Source: JBQTIY01 sp052387675 (GTDB lineage Bacteria > Planctomycetota > B15-G4). From it: 64,000 nt of DNA. This document shows positions 26,823 through 34,652 of this stretch, in pieces (the stretch's first letter is position 1; each line of letters opens with the position of its first letter). Below the pieces are notes generated by a model, which saw nothing but the letters and a program-made list of their open reading frames with translations, ran no database searches and was not told the origin of the DNA. The translations under genes were made by a program, and so were the position numbers. The stretch lies in assembly GCA_052387675.1 (NCBI GenBank), contig JBQTIY010000004.1, forward strand, positions 100,011 through 164,010, read 5' to 3'.

Positions 26823-29321
26823 ATGTCCGAACCCACCAGCCCGCGTGAGTCGCCTCTCCTCATCGAAAAGGAGATGAAGGACAGCTACCTGAGCTACGCG
26901 ATGAGCGTCATCGTGTCGCGTGCTCTGCCGGACGTCCGCGACGGACTCAAGCCGAGCCAGCGCCGGGTCATGGTCGCCATGAACGACCTGAATCTGGGCC
27001 CGCGCGCGAAGTTTAAGAAGTGCGCCAAGATCGCAGGCGACACCTCCGGTAACTACCACCCACACGGCGAGGGCGTGGTTTATCCGACGCTCGTGCGGCT
27101 GGCGCAGGAATTCAACATGCGCGTCCCGCTGGTGGACGGGCAGGGCAACTTCGGCAGCGTGGACGGCGATCCGCCGGCGGCCATGCGCTACACCGAGGCG
27201 CGCATGACGGCTGCCGCGGCCCTCATGCTCGATGACATCGATCGCGAGACGGTGGACTTCGTCCCCAACTACGACGGCAGCCGCCTGGAGCCCGTGGTCC
27301 TGCCGTCGGCCTTTCCCAACCTCTTGGTGAACGGCAGCAGCGGCATTGCGGTGGGAATGGCCACGAGCATTCCGCCCCACAACCCGCTCGAAATCTGCGC
27401 GGCCCTGCGGCTCCTGATTGCGAAACCTGACGCAGGCGTCGAAGAACTGATGGAGCTCGTGCCTGGGCCCGACTTTCCCACGGGCGGAATTCTTTGTGGG
27501 CAGGGCGGCATCCGTCATGCCTACGAGACTGGCCGCGGCAACGCCACGCTGCGCTGCCGCGCCGAATGCCAGCCGGAAGAAAAGGGCCGTCGCGCCCGCA
27601 TCGTGATCACCGAGATTCCTTACCAGGTAAACAAGACCACTCTCATTGAGGCCATCGCGCAGCTCGTGAAGGATGGGCGCGTTACCTCGATCCACGACAT
27701 CAACGACCACAGCGACCGCGACGGAATGGAAGTCGTTGTCGAATTAAAGAAGGGCGAGGACCCACAGGTCACGCTCAACCAGCTCTACAAGTTCACGCAG
27801 CTGCAAGTCACGGTTTCGATCATCAACATCGCATTGGTGGACAGCCGTCCACGGACCTTGCCGCTCGCTGCGCTGATGCACGCCTTTCTGCGACACCGCC
27901 GCGAGGTCATTCGGCGACGGACGCAGTACCTGCTCAACGTAGCGCGCGAGCGCTTGCACATCGTGGAGGGCTTGCGCATTGCACAGGCCCATATCGACGA
28001 GGTCATCGCAGCAATTCGCGGTGCACCCGACGCGCACAGTGCGATGGCGGAGTTGCGGCGTCTCTTCGAACTCTCGGAGCGACAGGCCGAAGCCATCGTG
28101 AACATGCGCCTGCGCGCACTGACCGGCCTTGAAGTCGACAAGCTCGAAGCCGAGTGGCTCGCCCTGACGACGGAGATCGCCGACCTCGAGGACATCCTGC
28201 GCACGCCCGCGCGGATCGACGCGCTCATTCTGGCCGATCTCGCGCGCATCGAGGGCGAATACAAGCGCCCGCGTCTCACCGAGATCGGTGAACCCGTCGA
28301 CGGACTCGAGGATGAAGATCTGGTCCTCGACGAGACCGTGGCGGTCACGATTAGCAATCAGGGCTACGTCAAGCGCATGACGCTTGATCAGTACCGCAGC
28401 CAGCGCCGCGGCGGCTCCGGAATTCGCGGCGGCGATGCGCGCGAGGGCGACTTCATCGAGCGCCTTTTCCTCGCCCAGACCAAGGACTCGTTGTTGTTCT
28501 TCACCGGCAGCGGAAAGGTGCATCAACTCAAGGTCTGGCGCCTGCCCAATCTCTCGCGCACAGCCGTGGGGCGCGCTGCCGTCAATCTGATCCCAGGCTT
28601 CACCGCCGACGATGTGATCCAAGCGGTCATTCCCGTGCGCGACTTCGACGACGGCACGTTGCTCTTCGCCACCGCGAACGGAACCGTCAAGCGCACCGCG
28701 CTGGCGGACTACAAGCGTCCCAAGGCCGGCGGCATCATCGCGCTCGGCCTGGAAGAGGGTGATCGCGTCATCGATGTGGCCGTTTGCCAGGAGAGCGACG
28801 AAGTCATCCTGGGCACACGCCTGGGCAAGGCCATCCGCTTCAAGGCGCTGGAGGCGCGCCCGATGGGGCGGCCGGCTTTTGGTGTACGCGGCATCAAGCT
28901 GCACAAGGACGACCGCGTCTGCGGCATGGCGGTCGTGCGCCCAGAGGCTTCGCTGCTCACCGTCTGCCTGAACGGATTCGGCAAGCGCACCGCCTTTGAC
29001 GAGTATCCGACCCAGGGTCGAGGCGGGCAGGGCGTGATCAACATCAAGGCCACCGAGCGCAACGGACCCGTTGTCACGCTGCGGGCCGTGGGCGATGCCG
29101 ACGACGTGATTTACATCACCAATGGCGGCCAGGTCGTGAGGACGCCGATCGCCGACATCAGCAGCATTGGTCGCGGCACACAGGGCGTGCGGCTCATTAC
29201 GCTGCAGGAGGGCGACGCCCTCGCCTCTGCTGCGCCGGTCGCTCCTGAAGTGGCGGGTGACACTGAGCCAGTCGTTGATCAGCAGGGCGCTCCGCCTGCC
29301 GGTCCGGAAGACGAGCCATGA
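26823..29321 (+). CDS. gyrA: DNA gyrase subunit A
   Basis: 832 residues. The breakage-reunion domain shows SYLSYAMSVIVSRALPDVRDG and the catalytic Tyr123 in AAMRYTEARM. The winged-helix region SGNYHPHGEGVVYPTLVR (quinolone-determining region) precedes it. The C-terminal beta-pinwheel begins with a GyrA box QRRGGSG at residues 527-533, which separates gyrase from topoisomerase IV ParC. It partners with GyrB encoded 24 kb away. Its ATGA overlaps the ribBA start by 4 nt, an unexpected pair. The C-terminal tail is rich in Glu, Pro and Ala. Confidence 0.97.
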   Translation: MSEPTSPRESPLLIEKEMKDSYLSYAMSVIVSRALPDVRDGLKPSQRRVMVAMNDLNLGPRAKFKKCAKIAGDTSGNYHPHGEGVVYPTLVRLAQEFNMRVPLVDGQGNFGSVDGDPPAAMRYTEARMTAAAALMLDDIDRETVDFVPNYDGSRLEPVVLPSAFPNLLVNGSSGIAVGMATSIPPHNPLEICAALRLLIAKPDAGVEELMELVPGPDFPTGGILCGQGGIRHAYETGRGNATLRCRAECQPEEKGRRARIVITEIPYQVNKTTLIEAIAQLVKDGRVTSIHDINDHSDRDGMEVVVELKKGEDPQVTLNQLYKFTQLQVTVSIINIALVDSRPRTLPLAALMHAFLRHRREVIRRRTQYLLNVARERLHIVEGLRIAQAHIDEVIAAIRGAPDAHSAMAELRRLFELSERQAEAIVNMRLRALTGLEVDKLEAEWLALTTEIADLEDILRTPARIDALILADLARIEGEYKRPRLTEIGEPVDGLEDEDLVLDETVAVTISNQGYVKRMTLDQYRSQRRGGSGIRGGDAREGDFIERLFLAQTKDSLLFFTGSGKVHQLKVWRLPNLSRTAVGRAAVNLIPGFTADDVIQAVIPVRDFDDGTLLFATANGTVKRTALADYKRPKAGGIIALGLEEGDRVIDVAVCQESDEVILGTRLGKAIRFKALEARPMGRPAFGVRGIKLHKDDRVCGMAVVRPEASLLTVCLNGFGKRTAFDEYPTQGRGGQGVINIKATERNGPVVTLRAVGDADDVIYITNGGQVVRTPIADISSIGRGTQGVRLITLQEGDALASAAPVAPEVAGDTEPVVDQQGAPPAGPEDEP

Positions 29322-30625
29322 GCCGGCCCGCTGTCCTGCGGACCATTCCGGAGGCGGTCGAGGATCTGAAGGCCGGCCGCATGATCATCCTCGTTGACGA
29401 CGAGGATCGCGAAAACGAGGGCGATCTCGTCTGCCTCGCTGAGCTCGTGACACCCGAGCTGGTCAACTTCATGGCGCGCTACGCGCGCGGGCTCATCTGC
29501 CTGCCCATGGAGAAGTCCATCGCGGACCGACTCGAACTGCCTTTGCAAGTGGAGCGCAATACCTCGCGGCTCGGCACGGCCTTCACCGTCTCGATCGAAG
29601 CACGCCTCGGCGTCACGACCGGCATCTCCGCCGCAGATCGCGCCCGCACGATTCTGACCGCGGCGCGGCCCGACTGCACGCCGCAGGACCTGGTGCGGCC
29701 CGGCCACATCTTTCCCTTGCGGGCCATGCCCGGCGGCGTGCTGCGCCGCGCCGGCCAAACTGAAGGCGCGGTGGATCTGGCGCGACTCGCCGAACATCGT
29801 CCCATGGCGGTCATCTGCGAGATCATGAACGACGACGGCTCGATGGCGCGCATGCCCGACCTGATCGCCTTCGCGGAGCGTCACGGCCTAGGCATTGCCA
29901 CGGTGGCCGATCTCATCGCCTATCGCCGGCGAGTCGAGCATCTGATCGAACATGTCGTGTCCATCGATTTGCCCACGCGACACGGACAGTATCGAGCGCA
30001 CCTCTATCGTTCGACGGTCGACGGCAGTGAGCATTTGGCTCTCAGCGTGGGCGAACTGCACCCCGGCCTGCAGGATGGTCTCGATCAACCAGTGCTCGTG
30101 CGTGTGCACAGCGAGTGCCTGACCGGCGATGTCCTGGGCTCGCTGCGCTGCGACTGCGGCAGCCAGCTCTCTGCGGCCCTGGAGCGCGTGGCGGCAGAGC
30201 GCGAGGGCGTCGTGCTCTACATGCGCCAGCAGGAAGGCCGGGGCATCGGACTGGCCAACAAGATGAAGGCCTATCACCTGCAGCAAACGCAGGGCTTGGA
30301 CACCGTGGATGCGAACAAGGCGCTCGGCTTGCCGGTTGACATCCGCGACTACGGTGTCGGCGCGCAAATCTTGCGCGACCTCGGCGTTCGCCGCATGCGC
30401 CTGCTCACAAACAACCCGAGCAAGTACCACGCCATGGGCGGCTACGGCCTGCAGATCACCGAGCGAGTGCCGCTGCTCGTGAAGCCCGACGTGCACAACG
30501 AGAGCTACCTGCGAGCCAAGCGCGACCGCCTGGGCCATGTGCTCGATCTGCCCGGCTTGCCTGCCACACCGGAGGCGGGCGACCTCGGCGCGCCACCCCG
30601 CCCCGAAACCCCTCCGGCGCCCTGA
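29318..30625 (+). CDS. ribBA: Bifunctional 3,4-dihydroxy-2-butanone 4-phosphate synthase / GTP cyclohydrolase II
   Basis: 435 residues. The N-terminal RibB domain shows IILVDDEDRENEGDLVCLAE, with acidic metal ligands, and HIFPLRAMPGGVLRRAGQTE. The C-terminal RibA domain has the zinc site ECLTGDVLGSLRCDCG, the catalytic MRQQEGRGIGL and LLTNNPSKYHAMGGYG. Both make precursors for riboflavin from ribulose-5-phosphate and GTP. No other rib genes are near. It overlaps gyrA by 4 nt, so no separate FMN riboswitch can lie in front of it. Confidence 0.95.
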   Translation: MSRPAVLRTIPEAVEDLKAGRMIILVDDEDRENEGDLVCLAELVTPELVNFMARYARGLICLPMEKSIADRLELPLQVERNTSRLGTAFTVSIEARLGVTTGISAADRARTILTAARPDCTPQDLVRPGHIFPLRAMPGGVLRRAGQTEGAVDLARLAEHRPMAVICEIMNDDGSMARMPDLIAFAERHGLGIATVADLIAYRRRVEHLIEHVVSIDLPTRHGQYRAHLYRSTVDGSEHLALSVGELHPGLQDGLDQPVLVRVHSECLTGDVLGSLRCDCGSQLSAALERVAAEREGVVLYMRQQEGRGIGLANKMKAYHLQQTQGLDTVDANKALGLPVDIRDYGVGAQILRDLGVRRMRLLTNNPSKYHAMGGYGLQITERVPLLVKPDVHNESYLRAKRDRLGHVLDLPGLPATPEAGDLGAPPRPETPPAP

Positions 30626-30702
30626 CCGTTTCCGCGCTCGCAGGCGCCCCAGCGCAGGTTCTCGCGCCGGGGGCGCGCCGGCGGTCCGTCTTTCAGTTCG
30701 GT

Positions 30703-30726
30703 GGACGCAGCCCGGGACGCAGCCCG
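30703..30726. repeat. Tandem 12-bp direct repeat
   Basis: The unit GGACGCAGCCCG occurs twice in a row upstream of the sigma gene that starts at 30779. It lies in the 153-nt intergenic stretch. It may be chance in GC-rich DNA or a regulator-binding site. Confidence 0.6.
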
Positions 30727-30778
30727 GGAAGCCTGGCGGAGCCTGTGCCGTCCAAGCCAGCCTGGCGCGGAGATCGAC

Positions 30779-31336
30779 ATGAGGGACGCTGATGCCGCCC
30801 TCGTGGCGCGTTTGCGCGCCGGCGAGGAAGCCGCCTGCCGAGAGTTCGTCGATGCCTACCGTGACCGCATTCTTTCCGTCGTCTCGCGCATTCTCGGTTC
30901 GAGCGAGCAGTCCGAGGACTTGGCGCAGGAGACTTTCCTCAAAGCCTTCCGGGCCATCGACCGCTTCGAGGGTCAGTCTGCGCTCTTCACCTGGCTGTAT
31001 CGCATCGCGGTCAACACGGCGCGCGATGAACTCTCCACTCGGCGACGGCGTCCGACACACTCGATCGAGGGCGCGGATGGGCCGCTGGTGGAGCCCGAGG
31101 ATACCGGTGATGGTCCCGCAGAGCGGCTCGTGCGCGAAGAGCGCATCCGTGCCGTGCGCGCAGCGCTCGAACGGCTGCCCGAACCCTTTCGCACCACGCT
31201 CATCCTGCGTGACATGGAAGGCAACAGTTACGAACAAGTGGCTGAGATCCTGGGCATCTCGATCGGCACCGTGGAATCGCGCATCTTTCGCGCCCGCTGC
31301 AAGCTGCGGGTGCTGCTCGGAGGGCAGCCGCCATGA
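30779..31336 (+). CDS. ECF sigma factor (RpoE/SigW-type)
   Basis: 185 residues from ATG 30779, which has GGAG 6 nt upstream. Region 2 shows EEAACREFVDAYRDRILSVV, SEDLAQETFLKAFRAIDRF and LFTWLYRIAVNTARDEL; region 4 shows LERLPEPFRTTLILRDMEGNSYEQVAEILGI-type sequence and GTVESRIFRARCKLR. All features are of a standard group of ECF sigma factors. The stop overlaps the next gene (anti-sigma) by 4 nt, so the two are co-translated. It responds to envelope stress in related systems; the signal here is unknown. Confidence 0.9.
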   Translation: MRDADAALVARLRAGEEAACREFVDAYRDRILSVVSRILGSSEQSEDLAQETFLKAFRAIDRFEGQSALFTWLYRIAVNTARDELSTRRRRPTHSIEGADGPLVEPEDTGDGPAERLVREERIRAVRAALERLPEPFRTTLILRDMEGNSYEQVAEILGISIGTVESRIFRARCKLRVLLGGQPP

Positions 31337-31857
31337 AGGAATCTGACCTTTCCGTTGACGGCGCTATGAACGATGAGCGCTGCCTCTTCATCCTGGCCCT
31401 GATCGAAGATGGGCGCCGGGTTGATCCCCAGGTACAGGCTGCCGCGCAGGCCTGGGCGCAGCAGCACCCAGCCTGTGCGCTTTTCGCTGAGGGGCTGGCT
31501 GCTGACCGCAGGGCCTTGGGCCAAGCGGCGCCGCTGCGCGCCTCGGCCGGCTTTACCGAACGCGTCGTTCAAGCCGCGCGGCCGTCCTTCGGGGACACCC
31601 TGCCGGGCTTGCACTCAGCCGAGCCGGTGCTGAGTCTTGGCCGAGTCCGGCTTCTGGCGCTCGCCGCCAGCCTGCTGCTGCTGGCCTCGCTGGCCTTCAG
31701 CCTCGCCCGACCCGGCTCCGTCTTGGCCGACCAGGGCTTGCAACGGCATCGTCACGTCGCCGACCACTTCCGCCCGGACCCGTTCGGACCGGAAGACCTC
31801 GTGGCCGGCCTACGCGCACGGCTGCAGGATCCCGAGTTTGGAGCCAAGCACCCATGA
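31333..31857 (+). CDS. Putative membrane anti-sigma factor
   Basis: 174 residues. The first ~100 residues are cytoplasmic (helical, DERCLFILALIEDGRRVD, then ACALFAEGLAADRRALG), followed by one membrane segment (residues about 103-122, VRLLALAASLLLLASLAFSL) and a short outer tail. This is the layout of single-pass anti-sigma factors; the zf-HC2 cysteines are not clear. It overlaps the ECF sigma gene upstream and a Spy-like gene downstream by 4 nt each. The assignment rests on topology and gene context. Confidence 0.65.
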   Translation: MKESDLSVDGAMNDERCLFILALIEDGRRVDPQVQAAAQAWAQQHPACALFAEGLAADRRALGQAAPLRASAGFTERVVQAARPSFGDTLPGLHSAEPVLSLGRVRLLALAASLLLLASLAFSLARPGSVLADQGLQRHRHVADHFRPDPFGPEDLVAGLRARLQDPEFGAKHP

Positions 31858-32276
31858 CGGAATCCGGAGTGACCGACTCAAGCCCGCGGGCCCAGCGTCC
31901 TCCCAGCCGTGCTACAGGCGAGCGGCGGGCCACGCTCTGGCTCCTGGGCGCCGCCGCGCTGCTCTTCACGGCCGGGGTGGTCGTCGGGCTGGGCTTGTCG
32001 GCGCCGGCCAGCCGGCCGCCGAGCCACCTCGAACAGCTCACCGCACTGCTCGCCCTCCGGCCCGAACAAGTGGCTGCGCTCGAGCAGGTCTTCACCGCCG
32101 AGGACCGCGAAGTCGATGCCCTGCTGCAATCGAGTCTGGAAGGACTCAGGGAACCGGTGGCACTACGCCGACAGCAGACTGAAGAGCAGCTTCTGGCTTG
32201 TCTCGACGTGACGCAGCGCGCCCGCTACGAGCAACTTGCCGAGGGTGGCTCGCTGTCGGGCGCAGAGCGTCGTTGA
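31854..32276 (+). CDS. Membrane-anchored Spy/CnrX-like periplasmic protein
   Basis: 140 residues with one membrane segment (residues about 27-49) and a periplasmic helical domain containing HLEQLTALLALRPEQVAALEQVF and a Gln/Leu-rich helix ending in LDVTQRARYEQL. The LxLRPEQVAALE and LTxxQRxRYE pattern resembles Spy/CpxP/CnrX/ZraP periplasmic metal- or stress-sensing proteins. In the sigma-anti-sigma-CnrX order seen in metal-resistance loci, such a protein tunes the anti-sigma factor. Here that role is inferred; no metal-binding His or Cys cluster is evident. The start overlaps the anti-sigma stop by 4 nt. Confidence 0.6.
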   Translation: MTESGVTDSSPRAQRPPSRATGERRATLWLLGAAALLFTAGVVVGLGLSAPASRPPSHLEQLTALLALRPEQVAALEQVFTAEDREVDALLQSSLEGLREPVALRRQQTEEQLLACLDVTQRARYEQLAEGGSLSGAERR

Positions 32277-32338
32277 ACCCGTCGGCTGCGCTGCCGTATC
32301 GTCGCAGCCCGAACGATTCCTCCCGGACCTGCTGAGCC

Positions 32339-33961
32339 ATGGCCGTCCAGACCGCCATCGAGTACGGAGTGCGGCGGCTGCGGCTGCTTGAGTTCGAGGG
32401 CACTGCGCGCAAGCTGCGCGTGCTGGGCGTGCATGAGGTCAACCTAGACGTCGCCGTGGACCCCGGCGGGGAACAGGACCCCAACGACGTCCGCGCAGCC
32501 GCGCTGTCCGATGCGATGAAGGAATGCGACTTCGCGCGGGACCCCTGCGGCATGTGCTTCGACGGGGCCAGCGCAACCTTCCGCGAGTTCGACCTGCCCT
32601 TCACCGGCAATGATCAGATCGAAAAGGTCGTGCATTTCGAATCTGAGAGCCACTTCCAGGGCGACCTGGACGACTTCGTGATTCAGCATCACGTGCTGCG
32701 CAAGACCCGCGACAAGAGCCACATCCTCGCGGTGGGAGTGCGCAAGAACGAGCTGCTCGACCGCCTCGACATCCTGGACGAGAGCGGCCTCGACCCGATG
32801 TTCGTCGATCTGGATGTCTATTCGCTGTTCAATGCGCTCGTGGGCACCGGCCTGACCCGTGAACACGAACGCTTCGTCGTCGTCGATGCGCAGGACTCGG
32901 CCACGAGCCTGATCTTCGTGGCAGCCGGCGAAATCGTCGCCACGCGGGCCATGCGCATCGGTGCACACGGGCTCGGCGCTGAGCCGCAGAGCGCCGGCGC
33001 CAGCGCCAGCGCAGCCGAAGATCAGGCGGAAATCGCGCGGCGGCATGAGTTTGTCGCCCGCCTCACGCGCGAAATTCGCCGCACACTTTCCAACCTTCCC
33101 GATCTCGGCACGCCCGAAGTGGTCTATGTCACGGGCGTGGGCAGCGCGCTGCCGGGCTTCGCCGCAGCCATGGGCGAACTGCTGGGCGGGCCCGGCGAAG
33201 AGCTGGACCTGCTCTCACGTGTCGAACACAAGCTCACGGCCGAAGAGGCGCGTCAGCATGGCCGCAGCCTCGGTGCGGCTCTGGGAGTGGCCTATCGCCT
33301 CGTCGGCCAGGAGAGCCTGCTCACAGACTTCCGCCGCGACGAAGTGGCCTATACGCACAAGTTCGATCAAGTGAAGACGCCGCTCATCGTGGCGGGGCTG
33401 CTGCTCTTCCTCGTCGCGGCTTTCCATGCCTTGGATGGCTACAAGCGAGTGCAGCGGCTGGAGCTGGAGTACGACCGCATGTCCGCGCTGGGCGGCAAGT
33501 ACCTCGGTGATCTGCTCGAGGATCAGGCCGCCGCTGACGCACGCTGGACGAATCAGCCCACCGGCCCGCGCCGCATGCAGGCCGTGCTCGATGCCGCTCG
33601 CGAGTTGCGCGAGGACATCAAGCGCAAGCTGGGGCGCAGCGCCGACATCAAGGACCTCGACTCGGCGCTGGCGGTCTGGATCAAGTTCTTCGAAACGCTG
33701 CGCCGCCACGAGGACGAACTCGGCCCGCTGGCCTTCGACCGCCTGGACATCGACACGAGCACGCGCACACCGCAGCTCAAGTTCTCCGGCGAGGTCACGG
33801 ACCTCGGACGCTATCAGCGCCTCGAAGATCGCCTGAAGGAAGTGCCCATGTTCCGCGATCTGCGCTCCGGCGGAACGCAGCAGACCAGCACCGGCCTGCG
33901 CTTCTCGGAACTGACCATCGACCTGGATCTCGCGCAGGCCGTGGACGAGGAGGAGGCCTGA
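32339..33961 (+). CDS. PilM/PilN-like fusion (GspL-type) protein
   Basis: 540 residues. The first ~330 residues have the actin-like fold of PilM/GspL: MAVQTAIEYGVRRLRLLEFE at the start, FVVVDAQDSATSLIFVAAGE (phosphate-2 type loop) and VVYVTGVGSALPGFAAAMGE (adenosine motif). One membrane segment follows (residues about 346-365). The periplasmic ~170 residues have helices then a ferredoxin-like strand pattern (LDIDTSTRTPQLKFSGEV), as in PilN or the periplasmic part of GspL. Such proteins form the inner-membrane platform of type IV pili or type II secretion. The gene for the ATPase is not in the window. It overlaps a PilO-like gene by 1 nt (TGATG). Confidence 0.7.
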   Translation: MAVQTAIEYGVRRLRLLEFEGTARKLRVLGVHEVNLDVAVDPGGEQDPNDVRAAALSDAMKECDFARDPCGMCFDGASATFREFDLPFTGNDQIEKVVHFESESHFQGDLDDFVIQHHVLRKTRDKSHILAVGVRKNELLDRLDILDESGLDPMFVDLDVYSLFNALVGTGLTREHERFVVVDAQDSATSLIFVAAGEIVATRAMRIGAHGLGAEPQSAGASASAAEDQAEIARRHEFVARLTREIRRTLSNLPDLGTPEVVYVTGVGSALPGFAAAMGELLGGPGEELDLLSRVEHKLTAEEARQHGRSLGAALGVAYRLVGQESLLTDFRRDEVAYTHKFDQVKTPLIVAGLLLFLVAAFHALDGYKRVQRLELEYDRMSALGGKYLGDLLEDQAAADARWTNQPTGPRRMQAVLDAARELREDIKRKLGRSADIKDLDSALAVWIKFFETLRRHEDELGPLAFDRLDIDTSTRTPQLKFSGEVTDLGRYQRLEDRLKEVPMFRDLRSGGTQQTSTGLRFSELTIDLDLAQAVDEEEA

Positions 33962-34527
33962 TGCGCTCGTGGGATTTTGAGCGAATCGTGCTCCTGCTGC
34001 TGGCCGTGCTCATCCTGGCCGGAGTCGGGTACACCCTCTATCTGAACTCACAGGAGGAGACGCTGCAGCGGCAACTCCCCGAGGCCGAGCGCAAGCTCAA
34101 AGAAATGGGCGACCTGGTCAGCGAGATCCTCCAGCTCAAGAAGGAGATTAAGGAGGACAACATCGCCAGCGGCCAAGTGGGGCCCTACCAGTACATCGAG
34201 CAGCAGGCCGTCGAGAGCCGCATCGGCAAGACGCGCTTCAACATCGCGCCGCCGACCGAGGACAAGCACGAGTCGGACGGCTACATGGACATGCGTTATG
34301 TGCTCACGCCCGCTTCGAGCGGTGCCGCCGCCCAGGGCCGCAACGACTTCACGCGCCAGGAAGTGGCGAACTTCCTGCTCTACATCGAGGGCAATACGAC
34401 CCGCATGAAGGTCACTCGCATCCGGCTGGACCTAGCCGCCAAGCAGGCTGCCGGCCAAAAGCTGGGCGATGAGACCTGGAAGCCCACGATCACGATCACG
34501 GACCGTCTGACGATCGTGAAGAGCTGA
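33961..34527 (+). CDS. PilO/GspM-like inner-membrane protein
   Basis: 188 residues with an N-terminal membrane segment (about residues 8-28, IVLLLLAVLILAGVGYTLYL), then a coiled coil (about 33-65, LQRQLPEAERKLKEMGDLV) and a C-terminal ferredoxin-like domain (VANFLLYIEGNTTRMKVTRIRLD). This layout matches PilO and GspM, partners of PilN/GspL. It starts at the A of the TGA of the PilM/N-like gene, so translation is coupled. No further pilus or secretion genes follow. Confidence 0.65.
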   Translation: MRSWDFERIVLLLLAVLILAGVGYTLYLNSQEETLQRQLPEAERKLKEMGDLVSEILQLKKEIKEDNIASGQVGPYQYIEQQAVESRIGKTRFNIAPPTEDKHESDGYMDMRYVLTPASSGAAAQGRNDFTRQEVANFLLYIEGNTTRMKVTRIRLDLAAKQAAGQKLGDETWKPTITITDRLTIVKS

Positions 34528-34542
34528 GGCCCCTGAGGCCCG

Positions 34543-34555
34543 GCGGGATTCCCGC
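34543..34555 (+). terminator. Hairpin, possible terminator
   Basis: GCGGG (34543-34547) pairs with CCCGC (34551-34555) around an ATT loop, 16 nt after the PilO-like stop. There is no T-run. It lies in the 125-nt gap before the histidine kinase gene. Confidence 0.3.
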
Positions 34556-34652
34556 AAGCCCAGGGCGGGAACTGCCGAATAGCGGGTCGACCGCAGCCTG
34601 AACCGCCGGTCTGCCTGGGGTGCAGACGCGGTGATGGCCTAAGGCCGTCCGT

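Noticed and set aside
32339..34527. A complete type II secretion or type IV pilus locus
   Set aside because: Only PilM/N- and PilO-like genes are present; no ATPase, secretin or pseudopilin gene is in the window.
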